Both the position numbers and the translations under genes were made by a program. Below are positions 47,270-56,087 of a DNA stretch of 64,000 nt, piece after piece. Every line of letters starts with the position of its first letter. Position 1 is the stretch's first letter. A model generated the notes under the pieces. That model had not been told where the DNA came from. It saw nothing but the letters and a program-made list of their open reading frames with translations, and searched no databases. This DNA is from Burkholderia sp. (GTDB lineage Bacteria > Pseudomonadota > Gammaproteobacteria > Burkholderiales > Burkholderiaceae): contig JAIRVP010000069.1 in assembly GCA_031253835.1 (NCBI GenBank), positions 20,792-84,791 of the forward strand, given 5' to 3'.

Positions 47270-48088
47270 TTAGCCGAGGAGCTTCAGGACTTGCTGCGGC
47301 AGCGAGTTCGCTTGCGCCAGAACCGAGATGCCAGCTTGTTGCAGCACTTGCGCCTTGCTCAGGTTCGCCGTTTCCGTCGCGAAGTCCGCGTCGGTGATCT
47401 GCGAGCGAGCAGCGGTCATGTTGGTTGCCTGGGTTTGCGTCGTCGAGATCGCAGCCTGGAACGTGTTCTGTGCTGCGCCCAGCGTTGCCTGGAACGTGTT
47501 GACTTGCTTCAGTGCCGCGTCGATCGCCGTGATCGCCGATTGCGCGCCCGACTGGGTGGCGACGCTCAGGGTGTTCACGCTCATGCCCGTGCTGTTCCAG
47601 TTCGCCGTGCCGAAGTCGACGGTAACGACCTGGTTCGCTGCTGCGCCGATCTGGAACGTGACGCTGCCGGTGCCGCCCAGGATGGTCTGGCTGTTGAACG
47701 TCGTTTGCGATGCGACACGGTCGATTTCGCCGAGACGCGTCGTAACTTCAGCTTGCAGGTTTGCGCGAGCGCTCGAATCCAGCGAGCCGTCGCCCGCTTG
47801 TTGCGCCAGCGTACGGATACGCTGCAGGTTGTCGACCGTCGATTGCAGCGCGCCGTTGGCGGTCTGGATCATCGAGATGCCGTTGTTCGCGTTTGCAACA
47901 CCTTGCGTCAGCGCATTGATTGCCGCCGTTTGCGACGTCGAGATCGCCAGGCCTGCTGCATCGTCAGCAGCGGTGTTGATACGCTTGCCCGACGACAGGC
48001 GGTTGATTGCTTGCGACAGTGCGCTTTGCGAGCCCGACAGATTCGTCTGCGTCGTCAGCGAAAGGATGTTGGTGTTGATGTTCAGCAT
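47270..48088 (-). CDS. fliC: Flagellin, short form
   Basis: A 272-residue flagellin, the filament subunit secreted through the flagellar export system. The conserved N-terminal D0/D1 helices (LNINTNILSLTTQTNLSGSQ through IQTANGALQSTVDNLQRIRT) and C-terminal D1/D0 helices (ATNMTAARSQITDADFATET to SLPQQVLKLLG) are complete. Only about 100 residues separate them, so the surface domains D2/D3 are mostly absent. The protein is shorter than the roughly 380-residue flagellins I know from this genus. The middle is rich in Ser/Thr. It sits beside three TPR glycosyltransferases. Transcription is from the sigma-28 site at 48182-48209. Confidence 0.97.
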   Translation of the reverse strand: MLNINTNILSLTTQTNLSGSQSALSQAINRLSSGKRINTAADDAAGLAISTSQTAAINALTQGVANANNGISMIQTANGALQSTVDNLQRIRTLAQQAGDGSLDSSARANLQAEVTTRLGEIDRVASQTTFNSQTILGGTGSVTFQIGAAANQVVTVDFGTANWNSTGMSVNTLSVATQSGAQSAITAIDAALKQVNTFQATLGAAQNTFQAAISTTQTQATNMTAARSQITDADFATETANLSKAQVLQQAGISVLAQANSLPQQVLKLLG

Positions 48089-48181
48089 TTGCTTCCTCGT
48101 TTTGGAAAATGCCTGAGATACAGACAGGTTCTGATTTCGGCGTTGCGCTTTTTCGCGTCTGGCGCTGCCCGCCTTTCCTGG

Positions 48182-48209
48182 TTGACGGCGGCACCCGGCG
48201 AAAACTTTA
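48182..48209 (-). promoter_or_regulatory. Sigma-28 (FliA) promoter of fliC
   Basis: On the minus strand TAAAGTTT (48202-48209) matches the -35 consensus in full; 12 bases later GCCGTCAA (48182-48189) matches GCCGATAA at six of eight. The leader to ATG 48088 is about 85 bases. Confidence 0.75.
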
Positions 48210-48367
48210 GAGGGATGTTTGAGGAAATTCGGGACGGAAGTACCGGTTTCGCCGGGAAGGCGCGCCTGGCATGGCGGGCAGCGCGATGGCCGGCGCGCGA
48301 GAATCGTCTGGTTGGGTGGAACGTTTGCCCGCGATCGACAAAAGGATGGTTTTGTCTGTGATTCCCT

Positions 48368-48376
48368 GCTATGATG
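48368..48376 (+). promoter_or_regulatory. Extended -10 promoter of rpsU
   Basis: TGCTATGAT is an extended -10 element (TGn-TATGAT). No good -35 lies at 17 bases. It would give an rpsU leader of about 230 bases. Confidence 0.45.
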
Positions 48377-48610
48377 GCGGGCTGAATTGAGATTTCTGTC
48401 AAGCCTCTGCCGTTTTCGGCATGTCTGCTGGCAGTCAAACGCGGCGCTGCACGCGGCTTGTGAAGCGTACTCGCGGTGCTCTCCGCCTCTCTTTTCCGGC
48501 CTCCGAGGCCGTATTTCCGCTCGTTTCGCCTGTAGTTGGGGACGCTCGGATGGCCGGTGCGTGGCGCTTGGCCGCTACGTTTTTGACCGTTTAAGCAATT
48601 TAGGAACGAC

Positions 48611-48823
48611 ATGACGACGATTCTTCTGAAAGAAAACGAGCCGTTCGAAGTGGCGATTCGCCGCTTTCGCCGTGCTATCGAAAAAAATGGCCTGATCGCT
48701 GAACTGCGTGAGCGCCAGTCTTACGAAAAGCCGACCGCAGTCCGCAAGCGCAAGAAGGCAGCAGCCGTCAAGCGCCTGCACAAGCGCCTGCGCAGCCAGA
48801 TGCTGCCGAAGAAGCTCCACTAA
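48611..48823 (+). CDS. rpsU: 30S ribosomal protein S21
   Basis: A 70-residue basic protein, S21 of the small subunit. MTTILLKENEPFEVAIRRFR and the C-terminal RKRKKAAAVKRLHKRL run are diagnostic. Base and codon use are less GC-extreme than the neighbours, as expected of a highly expressed gene. It is monocistronic with a strong terminator. The common rpsU-dnaG-rpoD arrangement is absent here. Confidence 0.97.
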   Translation: MTTILLKENEPFEVAIRRFRRAIEKNGLIAELRERQSYEKPTAVRKRKKAAAVKRLHKRLRSQMLPKKLH

Positions 48824-48846
48824 GAGCGTCTGACGGTTCGCCGCGA

Positions 48847-48888
48847 AACGGCGGAGTGTGCCTCGCAAGAGGCCACTCCGCCGTTTTG
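48847..48888 (+). terminator. Terminator of rpsU
   Basis: Stem ACGGCGGAGTG / CACTCCGCCGT with an inner GCCTC-GCAA-GAGGC hairpin, followed by TTTT. Confidence 0.9.
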
Positions 48889-48944
48889 CTTTTGGGGTCC
48901 GGGAAAATCCCGAGGCCGCCGCGGTGCGGCCGCCGGCGCGGCGT

Positions 48945-51068
48945 TCAGAAGTCGATCTTCGCGTTCAGGCTCACCGTGCGCGGGTCGCCCGGCTTCACGT
49001 AGTCCGCGTACTGGTATTCCCAGTAGCGGCGGCCCAGCACGTTGTCGATCGACGCGCGCAGCGTCACGTCGTGGCGGCCGACCCGAGTCAGGTAGCGCGC
49101 GCCCGCATTGGCGACCAGAAAGCCCGGCGCGTCGAGGCCGCCGGCCGCGCGCAGCGGCGTCGCGCCGGTGAATTTCGCGTCGACGCCGAGCGTCAGCCCC
49201 GGCACGCCCGGCACCGCATAGCCGAGGTCGCCGGCGAGCACGAAGCGCGGCGCGCCTGCAACACGGTTGCCGTTGTTGCCGACCCCGTTCGCATACCACG
49301 CGTCGAGCAGCATCGCGTCGACGCCTGCGTTCCAGCGCGTGCCGAACTTCGCGCGCGCGCCGAATTCGATCCCCTGGATGATCGATTTGCCGTCCTGCAC
49401 GTACACGTTCGCGGCATTCGCATACTCGGCGCTGCGTTCGATGCGGAACAGCGCGGCCGTCGCGCTCCAGCGCGCGTGCTCGCTCTTGATCCCGATCTCG
49501 TACTGCTTGCTGCGCAACGGTTTGAGCATCTGGCCCGCGTTCGCGTAGACGTCGTTCACGCGGCTGCCCGGCTCGAGCGATTCGGCGTAGCTCGCGTAGG
49601 CGGTGGTCGTCGGCGCGAGCTTGAACATCACCGCGAAGGTCGGCGTCACGACGCCGTTCTGGCGATAGCCGGGCGCCTCGGCGCCGCTTGCCTGGAACGA
49701 GCGCTGCTCGTAGTTCATGTAGCGCACGCCGGCGAGCACCGACCCGCGCTCGGTGAGCTGCACGGTGTCGCTCGCGAACAGCGATTTCTGCACGATTTCG
49801 CTCGTGCGGTACTGGATGAAGCCGTGCGGGCTCTCGTAGCGGTACGGATTCGGCGCATGGAGGTTGCCCGCGCCGAGCGGCACGAACACGCTGTTCGCCG
49901 AATAGTCGTTCGCCTGCTTCTGCCACGACGCGCCGAGCATGATCTGGTGGCTGAACGGGCCCGTGCGCACCTTGCCCTCGACCATCGCGCGCCACTGGCT
50001 GAAGCGGTGATCCTCCATCCCGACGTAGCGGCTGTCGGTGTAGTTGCCGGCCACGTCCTGCAGGTAGAGCGTGCTTTCGTTGCGACGGCGCGTCGCCTTG
50101 CTGTAGCTGTAGGCGACATCGAGCTGCCAGTCGGGCGCGAGCTGGTATTGCAGCCCGGCCGTGTACAGCTGCAGGTTCGTGTTCAGGTACTGGTCCTTGC
50201 CGCCGAGGTTCGCCGTCCCGCCGCTGATCGTCGCGGGCAGCGCACCGCCCGGATAGCTGCCGGTGAAGATCGACGGCGTCTGGCCGGTCGTGCGGCGGTC
50301 CTGGTACAGCGCGCCGAACGACACCGACAGGTCGCGCGTCAGGTTCGCCTGCAGCGCGAGCGACACGCTGTCGCGGCGGATGTTGCCGTCGTTGTACGTC
50401 TTGCCTTCCTCGTGCGTTGCATTCAGCCGCGCGCCGAACATGTCGTTCGGCCCGAAACGCTGGCCGAGATCGACGTGCTCGGTCCACACGTTGGTGCTGC
50501 GGTAGCCGATGTCGACGCTGCGCACGGGCTCGGCACCCGGCTGCTTCGTCACGTAGTTCACGACGCCGCCCGGCGTGACGAAGCCGTACAGGAAACCGCC
50601 GAGCCCCTTCAGCAGCTCGACGCGCTCGAGCTGCTCGAACGGCATCGTGATTCCGTACGTGACGAACGGCAACCCGTCGATCTTGTAGCCGTTCTGCCAG
50701 TCGAGCTGCATCCCGCGCACGGTCATGTAGCTGGCCCACGCGCTGTACGCGCCGCTGTTGTCGGACACCGAGGCGTCGTTCGCGAACACGTCGCCGAGCT
50801 TGTACGGCTGGCGCGCCTCGAGTTCTTCCTGCGTGACGATCGTCGTCGAGAACGGCGTGTCGAGCTGGCGGCGGGTGCCGAGCGCGCCGGTCGAGATCGT
50901 GTCGGTCAGGTGTTGCGGCGAATCGTGCGCGGCCGTGATGTTGAGGGCCGGCAGCACCGCGCCATCACCGGGCGAATCGTCGGCATGCGCGAGCGATGCG
51001 GCGAAGCAGGCAAGGGCGGCGGCCACGCGGCGTGGACGGACGGGAGGTCGGGCGAGGCTGGCGGTCAT
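48945..51068 (-). CDS. TonB-dependent siderophore receptor
   Basis: A 707-residue outer-membrane receptor. It has a signal peptide (RRVAAALACFAASLAHADDS), a plug domain (QEELEARQPYKLGDVFANDA; a second stretch PGGVVNYVTKQPGAEPVRSV) and a beta barrel ending in phenylalanine (VSLNAKIDF). It fits the siderophore subgroup of TonB-dependent receptors. A palindromic Fur box lies in the divergent region before the start, so iron starvation probably induces it. The neighbouring divergent gene encodes a PepSY protein, often found beside such receptors and proposed to help release iron. The ligand is unknown. Confidence 0.93.
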   Translation of the reverse strand: MTASLARPPVRPRRVAAALACFAASLAHADDSPGDGAVLPALNITAAHDSPQHLTDTISTGALGTRRQLDTPFSTTIVTQEELEARQPYKLGDVFANDASVSDNSGAYSAWASYMTVRGMQLDWQNGYKIDGLPFVTYGITMPFEQLERVELLKGLGGFLYGFVTPGGVVNYVTKQPGAEPVRSVDIGYRSTNVWTEHVDLGQRFGPNDMFGARLNATHEEGKTYNDGNIRRDSVSLALQANLTRDLSVSFGALYQDRRTTGQTPSIFTGSYPGGALPATISGGTANLGGKDQYLNTNLQLYTAGLQYQLAPDWQLDVAYSYSKATRRRNESTLYLQDVAGNYTDSRYVGMEDHRFSQWRAMVEGKVRTGPFSHQIMLGASWQKQANDYSANSVFVPLGAGNLHAPNPYRYESPHGFIQYRTSEIVQKSLFASDTVQLTERGSVLAGVRYMNYEQRSFQASGAEAPGYRQNGVVTPTFAVMFKLAPTTTAYASYAESLEPGSRVNDVYANAGQMLKPLRSKQYEIGIKSEHARWSATAALFRIERSAEYANAANVYVQDGKSIIQGIEFGARAKFGTRWNAGVDAMLLDAWYANGVGNNGNRVAGAPRFVLAGDLGYAVPGVPGLTLGVDAKFTGATPLRAAGGLDAPGFLVANAGARYLTRVGRHDVTLRASIDNVLGRRYWEYQYADYVKPGDPRTVSLNAKIDF

Positions 51069-51082
51069 GGCGAGTGAGTAAA

Positions 51083-51107
51083 AATGCGAGTAAGAATCAT
51101 TCGCATT
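51083..51107. promoter_or_regulatory. Fur box in the receptor/PepSY divergent region
   Basis: AATGCGA-N11-TCGCATT forms a 25-base palindrome with the core GCGAGTAAGAATCATTCGC, agreeing with the 19-base Fur consensus at about twelve positions. It sits 15 bases before the receptor start codon. Confidence 0.82.
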
Positions 51108-51298
51108 GCGTTAAAATGTCGCGCATCGTATCAAAACCCGCCGAACGCGCAACATTTCCATGCCGCGCACAAGGACATCCGGTCTCGCGCTCGCGCGGCC
51201 GGACGGCGCTTGCGCGGCGTTTGACATCACATGACCTGCATCCCGTTGAACCGGGGCCGCCGCCTGTGCCGGCCCGATTTCCTGTCGCTGCGCACGCG

Positions 51299-52534
51299 AT
51301 GAATGCGTTCCTGCGACCGTTTCTCGTCCGCCTGCATCGCTGGTTCGGGCTCGCCATCGCGCTGTTCCTGTTCGTCGCGGGGCTCACCGGCGCGCTGATT
51401 GCGTGGGACCACGAGCTCGACGCGGCGCTGAACCCGGATTTCTACGTCGCGCACAGCGGCGCGGCGCCGCTTGCGCCGCTCGACCTGGCGACGCGCATCG
51501 AGGCTGCCGACCCGCGCGTGCAGGTGACCTACCTGCCGCTCGCGGTCGAGCCGGGGCACACGCTGCAGGCGGGCGTGATGCCGCGCACCGATCCGGCGAC
51601 CGGCCAGCCGCACGCGATCGACTTCAGCCAGATCGCCGTCGATCCCGCGACCGGCGCGGTGCAGGGCCGCCGCGAATGGGGCGCGCTGTCGCTCGCGCGG
51701 CTCGACCTGATGCCGTTCATCTACCGGCTGCACTACTCGCTGTTCCTGCCCGAGTACCGCGGGATCAACTTCGGGTTCTGGGTGATGGGCGTCGTCGGCA
51801 TCGTGTGGGCGATCGACTGCCTGATCGCGCTCGTGCTCGCGTTCCCGAACCTGAAAAGCTGGCGCAAGTCGTTCGCGTTCCGCGTGCGGCGCGGCGGTTA
51901 TCCGCTCGTGTTCGACCTGCACCGCTCGGGTGCCGTCTGGGTGTGGGGGCTGCTGCTGGTCGTTGCGGTCACATCGATCTCGATGAATCTCGCGGTTCCG
52001 CTCGTACGCCCGCTGGTGTCGCTGGTGTCGCCGCTCGCGGAGACGCCGTACACGAATCCCGAGCACTTCCCGCCGGCGCCGCCGGGCAGCAACGTGCTGC
52101 CGCGCGAGCGGGTCGTCGAGATCGCGCGCTCGGCCGGGCGCGACGCGGGGATCACCGCGCCGCCCGGTGCGCTGCTGTTCGCGCCGGCGATGAACGTCTA
52201 TGCGGTCGGGTTCTTCACGCCCGGCAACGACCACGGGGACGTCGGGCTCGGCAACGCGTGGCTGTACTGGGATGCGGTGACCGGCAAGCCGGTCGCCGCC
52301 CAGGTGCCGGGCCGCGGCTCGGCCGGCGACCTGTTCATGCAGGCGCAGTTTCCGCTGCACTCGGGGCGGATCGCGGGCGTCGCGGGCCGCATCGCGGTCA
52401 GCGCGCTCGGCATCGTGATCGCGATGCTGAGCGTGACGGGCATCTGCATCTGGGTGAAGAAGCGCAGCGCTCGCGTGCGGGCCGCGCGAAGCGCACGGCC
52501 GGTCGTGCCGGCGTCGTCACGCGCTGCACGGTAA
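51299..52534 (+). CDS. PepSY-domain membrane protein, siderophore-associated
   Basis: A 411-residue inner-membrane protein of the PepSY-associated TM family. Helices are visible near residues 12-36 (WFGLAIALFLFVAGLTGALI), around 155-180 (FGFWVMGVVGIVWAIDCLIA), 215-240 and 365-390. PepSY-like periplasmic segments lie between them. Conserved His residues in RLHRWFGL and FDLHRSGAVWVWG are typical of these proteins. Some members reduce ferric siderophores in the periplasm; a similar role is inferred from the divergent TonB receptor and the shared Fur box. ATG 51299 fits the family start; the open frame before it crosses the promoter. Confidence 0.9.
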   Translation: MNAFLRPFLVRLHRWFGLAIALFLFVAGLTGALIAWDHELDAALNPDFYVAHSGAAPLAPLDLATRIEAADPRVQVTYLPLAVEPGHTLQAGVMPRTDPATGQPHAIDFSQIAVDPATGAVQGRREWGALSLARLDLMPFIYRLHYSLFLPEYRGINFGFWVMGVVGIVWAIDCLIALVLAFPNLKSWRKSFAFRVRRGGYPLVFDLHRSGAVWVWGLLLVVAVTSISMNLAVPLVRPLVSLVSPLAETPYTNPEHFPPAPPGSNVLPRERVVEIARSAGRDAGITAPPGALLFAPAMNVYAVGFFTPGNDHGDVGLGNAWLYWDAVTGKPVAAQVPGRGSAGDLFMQAQFPLHSGRIAGVAGRIAVSALGIVIAMLSVTGICIWVKKRSARVRAARSARPVVPASSRAAR

Positions 52535-52623
52535 TCGGCCGGCGGCGCGGTGACCACCGCCGCCACCGCGGGCGGCCGTGAGGGACGGGCGCCTCGCTGG
52601 CGCCGGTGCCTTCGCCCGCGCCG

Positions 52624-53226
52624 TCAGCCCGCCTTGCGCTTCCGTGCCGACTGTTTGCCGCCGAGCGCCGCGCACGGTGCGTGGCACGGGCAGCCGGCCT
52701 CGTGGTCGTTGACCATGCCGGTTGCCTGCATCAGCGCATAGCAGATCGTCGAGCCGACGAACTTGCAGCCGTATGCCTTCAGCGCCTTGCTGAGCGCGTC
52801 GGACTGTTCGGTCGACGCGGGCGCGTCGCGGTACGACGCCCATGCATTCTGGATCGGCGTATCGCCGACGAACGACCACAGGAACGCGGCGAGCGACCCG
52901 TGTTCCTCGCGGATGCGCTGCACGGCGCGCGCATTGGTGACCGCCGATTCGACCTTCGCGCGGTTGCGCACGATGCCGGGGTTCTCCAGCAGCTTCTCGA
53001 TGCGCTTCGGCGTGAAGCGCGCGACGGCGTCGACGTCGAATTCCGCGAATGCCTCGCGATAGCCCGCACGCTTGTTCAGGATCGTCGACCACGACAGCCC
53101 GGCCTGCGCGCCTTCCAGGATCAGCATTTCGAACAGGTGGCGATCGTCGTGCGACGGCACGCCCCACTCGGTATCGTGATAGTGAGCGTCCGCTTCCGTC
53201 CTCACCCAGTTGCACCGCTGCGACAT
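52624..53226 (-). CDS. tag: DNA-3-methyladenine glycosylase I
   Basis: A 200-residue base-excision repair enzyme that removes 3-methyladenine from alkylated DNA. The N-terminus RCNWVRTEADAHYHDTEWGV, the central MLILEGAQAGLSWSTILNKR and the zinc-site end HEAGCPCH are all hallmarks of Tag. The extra C-terminal tail is basic. It is convergent with the PepSY gene and stands alone. Confidence 0.96.
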   Translation of the reverse strand: MSQRCNWVRTEADAHYHDTEWGVPSHDDRHLFEMLILEGAQAGLSWSTILNKRAGYREAFAEFDVDAVARFTPKRIEKLLENPGIVRNRAKVESAVTNARAVQRIREEHGSLAAFLWSFVGDTPIQNAWASYRDAPASTEQSDALSKALKAYGCKFVGSTICYALMQATGMVNDHEAGCPCHAPCAALGGKQSARKRKAG

Positions 53227-53368
53227 CGTCTGCCTCGTTTTCAGTGTCGATTTGATCGTGCCAGCATAGCGGAAGCCCTTTTCGTGGGATAGCTGGCCGA
53301 ACGGCAGATGGGCGCGCGGCGCCGATCCGGTTAAGCTGGGCGCCTGTTCGAATCAGCGGGATGAAGGC

Positions 53369-54250
53369 ATGGCGGCATTACTTTTTGCGATCGGCATCGA
53401 CGGCGGCGGCACGGGCACGCGCGCGGTGCTGGCCGACCGGCACGGGCGCGAGCTCGCGCAGGGGCGCGGCGGCCCGTCGGGGCTCGGGCTCGGCATCGAG
53501 CGTGCGTGGGCATCGATCGGCGCGGCGTGCGCGGACGCCTTCACGCAGGCCGGCTTCGCGTTCGACTGGTCGCAGTGCGCGCTCGGCTGCGGGCTCGCGG
53601 GCGTCAACAATGCGGCGTGGCTCGCCGCGTTCCGCGCGCAGGCGCCGCTCGGCGCGCTCGCGATCGAGAGCGATGCGTATACGACGGTCGTCGGTGCGCA
53701 CGGCGGCGCGCCGGGGCTCATCGTCGCGCTCGGCACCGGCAGCATCGCGGCGGCGCTCGATGCGGCCGGCGCGTGCCGGATCGCCGGCGGCTTCGGCTTT
53801 CCGTCCGGCGACGAGGCGAGCGGCGCGTGGCTCGGCGTGCGCGCGCTCGCGTACGCGCAACAGGCGCTCGACGGCCGCGTGCCGCGCGATGCGTTCGCCG
53901 CTGCGCTGCTCGCGGAAACGGGCGCACAGGATCGCGACGCGCTCGTCCAGTGGTCGTGCGATGCGAACCAGACGATCTACGCGCGTCTCGCGCCGATCGT
54001 GTTCGCGCACCGCACGCATCCGGTCGCGGGCGCGCTGATCGCGCAGGCCGGCGACGAGATCGGCAAGATGATCGACGCGCTCGATCCGCAGCAGGCGCTG
54101 CCGGTCGCGCTGTGCGGCGGGCTGGCGGACGCACTCGCGCCGGCGGTGCCGGCACGCCATGCCGCACGGCTGCGGGCGCCGCTCGACGATTCCGCGCATG
54201 GCGCGCTGCGGCTCGCGCTGCAGGCGTTGCGGGCGGCGGAAGGCGGCTGA
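53369..54250 (+). CDS. BadF/BadG/BcrA/BcrD-type ATPase, N-acetylglucosamine-kinase-like
   Basis: A 293-residue protein of the ASKHA (sugar kinase/Hsp70/actin) fold. The phosphate-1 motif is FAIGIDGGGTGTRAVLADRH; the phosphate-2 region is LIVALGTGSIAAALDAAG; the adenosine motif is VALCGGLADALAP. The size and layout resemble bacterial N-acetylglucosamine kinases, so a cytoplasmic amino-sugar kinase role, perhaps in cell-wall recycling, is the best guess. It has no operon partner. Confidence 0.88.
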   Translation: MAALLFAIGIDGGGTGTRAVLADRHGRELAQGRGGPSGLGLGIERAWASIGAACADAFTQAGFAFDWSQCALGCGLAGVNNAAWLAAFRAQAPLGALAIESDAYTTVVGAHGGAPGLIVALGTGSIAAALDAAGACRIAGGFGFPSGDEASGAWLGVRALAYAQQALDGRVPRDAFAAALLAETGAQDRDALVQWSCDANQTIYARLAPIVFAHRTHPVAGALIAQAGDEIGKMIDALDPQQALPVALCGGLADALAPAVPARHAARLRAPLDDSAHGALRLALQALRAAEGG

Positions 54251-54386
54251 AGCCAGGCAAGGCGCGGTGGAAGGTGCGTTGGCGCAGCATCGAAGGCGGC
54301 GCGTGACCGGGAACCGTCCGGCGCGCCGCCGGGCACGACGTTAAAATGGCGGTTCCGCAGAGCCCTGAGCGCCATTCTCCCGTCCC

Positions 54387-55211
54387 ATGTACAAAGTCAT
54401 CGCCACCGATCTCGACGGTACCCTGCTGAACAGCGACCACCAGCTCGACCCGTACACGATCGACACCGTCCGCCGGCTCGACCGCGACGGCCTGCAGTTC
54501 GTGATCGCGACGGGGCGTCACTACGCGGACGTCGCCGGCATTCGCGACGTGCTCGGCATCCGGCCGTACCTGATCACGTCGAACGGCGCGCGCGTGCATG
54601 CGCCGGACGACACGACGATCCACGCGCAGGACATCGATCCCGCGATCGTCCGCGGCCTCGTGCAGCCGGACGTCACCGGCGCGCACGGCCGCGTGATCGT
54701 CAACCTGTTCACCAACGACGGCTGGCTGATCGACCGCGACGCGCCGCACCTGCTCGATTTCCACCAGGATTCGGGCTTCCGCTACGACGTGATCGACATG
54801 GCCGCACACAGCGGCGCCGGTATCGCGAAGGTGCTGTATATCGGCGAGCCGGCCGATCTGGCGGTCGTCGCCGAGCAGATGCGCGTGCGCTTCGGCGATG
54901 CGCTGTACGTCACGTACTCGCTGCCCGACTGCCTGGAAGTGATGACCGCGAACGTGTCGAAGGGCCGCGCGCTGCGCACGGTGCTCGCGCGGCTCGGCGT
55001 CGATACCGGCCACTGCATCGCGTTCGGCGACAACATGAACGACATCGACCTGCTCGAAACGGCCGGTCACGCGTTCATGATGAACAACGCGAACCCCGAC
55101 CTGGTCGCGCGGCTGCCACACATTCCGCGGATCGGCAACAACTTCGATGCGGGCGTCGCCCGCCATCTGCGCACGCTGTTCTCGCTCGCGGACAACGTCG
55201 CCGCCTCCTGA
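54387..55211 (+). CDS. Cof-type HAD-family phosphatase
   Basis: A 274-residue hydrolase of the haloacid dehalogenase superfamily, class IIB (Cof/YidA type). Motif I DLDGTLLNSDHQL has the nucleophilic Asp; motif II is VIATGRHY; the Lys of motif III is in VSKGRALRTVLARLG; motif IV is AFGDNMNDIDLL. A cap domain fills about residues 85-195. Such enzymes dephosphorylate sugar phosphates or cofactors with broad specificity. The exact substrate cannot be told. Confidence 0.93.
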   Translation: MYKVIATDLDGTLLNSDHQLDPYTIDTVRRLDRDGLQFVIATGRHYADVAGIRDVLGIRPYLITSNGARVHAPDDTTIHAQDIDPAIVRGLVQPDVTGAHGRVIVNLFTNDGWLIDRDAPHLLDFHQDSGFRYDVIDMAAHSGAGIAKVLYIGEPADLAVVAEQMRVRFGDALYVTYSLPDCLEVMTANVSKGRALRTVLARLGVDTGHCIAFGDNMNDIDLLETAGHAFMMNNANPDLVARLPHIPRIGNNFDAGVARHLRTLFSLADNVAAS

Positions 55212-55247
55212 GCGCCCGGCCCCGGGCGCGTGTTCCGGGCGGGCATG

Positions 55248-55272
55248 AAAAACGGGCGCCAGTGGCGCCCGT
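55248..55272. terminator. Terminator between the HAD and aqpZ genes
   Basis: ACGGGCGCC-AGT-GGCGCCCGT, a 9-bp stem, has five A residues on its left, giving a U run on the minus strand. It best fits the end of aqpZ and may also stop the HAD transcript. Confidence 0.75.
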
Positions 55273-55343
55273 CGAAATTACCTGCCTCGATGTTCTTGGA
55301 CAGCGTGAGGCTCGCTGCTCTGCTCGCTTGACCCCGTAGTGTT

Positions 55344-56087
55344 TTATTCGCTTGTGCGAGCCGATGCCGGCAGCCGGTCGACGGCGTCGTCACGCCCGGC
55401 GACCAGCGGGTAAATGATCCCTGCGAGTACTGCGCCGATCATCGGCGCCACCCAGAACAGCCAGAGCTGGCCGATCGCGTCGCCGCCGACGAACAGCGCC
55501 GGGCCGGTCGAGCGCGCCGGGTTCACCGACGTGTTGGTGACCGGGATCGAGATCAGGTGAATCAGCGTCAGGCACAGGCCGATCGCGATCGGCGCAAAGC
55601 CGGCCGGCACACCGCGCTTGTCGGTCGCGCCGAGGATCACGAACAGGAAGAAGCCCGTCATCACGACTTCGCAGATGAACGATGCGGTCAGCGAGTAGTG
55701 GCCGGGCGAGCGATCGCCGAAGCCGTTCGTCGCAAAGCCGCTGCCGACGACGTCGAAGCCCGGCTTGCCGGTGGCGATCAGGTACAGCACGAACGCGCCG
55801 AGCGTGGCGCCGACGACCTGCGCGACGATGTACGGCGCGAGATCGCGAGCCGGGAAGCGGCCGGCGACCGTCAGGCCGACGCTCACCGCCGGATTCAGGT
55901 GGCAACCCGAGATGTGGCCGATTGCGAATGCCATCGTCAGCACGGTCAGGCCGAAGGCAAGTGCGACGCCGGCAAAGCCGATGCCGAGGCCCGGAAAGGC
56001 GGCGGCCAGCACGGCGCTTCCGCACCCGCCGAGCACCAGCCAGAACGTGCCGAATACCTCTGCAGCGAGACGCTGAGAAAGATTCAT
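55344..56087 (-). CDS. aqpZ: Aquaporin Z
   Basis: A 247-residue six-helix water channel of the inner membrane. The two pore-forming NPA boxes are HLNPAVSVGLTVAGR and TSVNPARSTGPALF, with the AqpZ-type N-terminus RLAAEVFGTFWLVLGGCGSA. Length and motifs fit AqpZ rather than glycerol facilitators, since the second box lacks the Asp of GlpF (NPARD). It is divergent from the H-NS-like gene. Confidence 0.96.
   Translation of the reverse strand: MNLSQRLAAEVFGTFWLVLGGCGSAVLAAAFPGLGIGFAGVALAFGLTVLTMAFAIGHISGCHLNPAVSVGLTVAGRFPARDLAPYIVAQVVGATLGAFVLYLIATGKPGFDVVGSGFATNGFGDRSPGHYSLTASFICEVVMTGFFLFVILGATDKRGVPAGFAPIAIGLCLTLIHLISIPVTNTSVNPARSTGPALFVGGDAIGQLWLFWVAPMIGAVLAGIIYPLVAGRDDAVDRLPASARTSE

Larger units (their letters stand above)
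48089..48610. promoter_or_regulatory. Divergent region fliC/rpsU
   Basis: A 522-base gap with the fliC sigma-28 promoter and leader on the minus strand and the rpsU promoter and a long leader on the plus strand. Short open frames in the rpsU leader show no family or codon support. Confidence 0.6.

Noticed and set aside
48387..48614. 75-codon frame in the rpsU leader
   Set aside because: Cys/Arg-rich, no similarity, and it overlaps the rpsU start.
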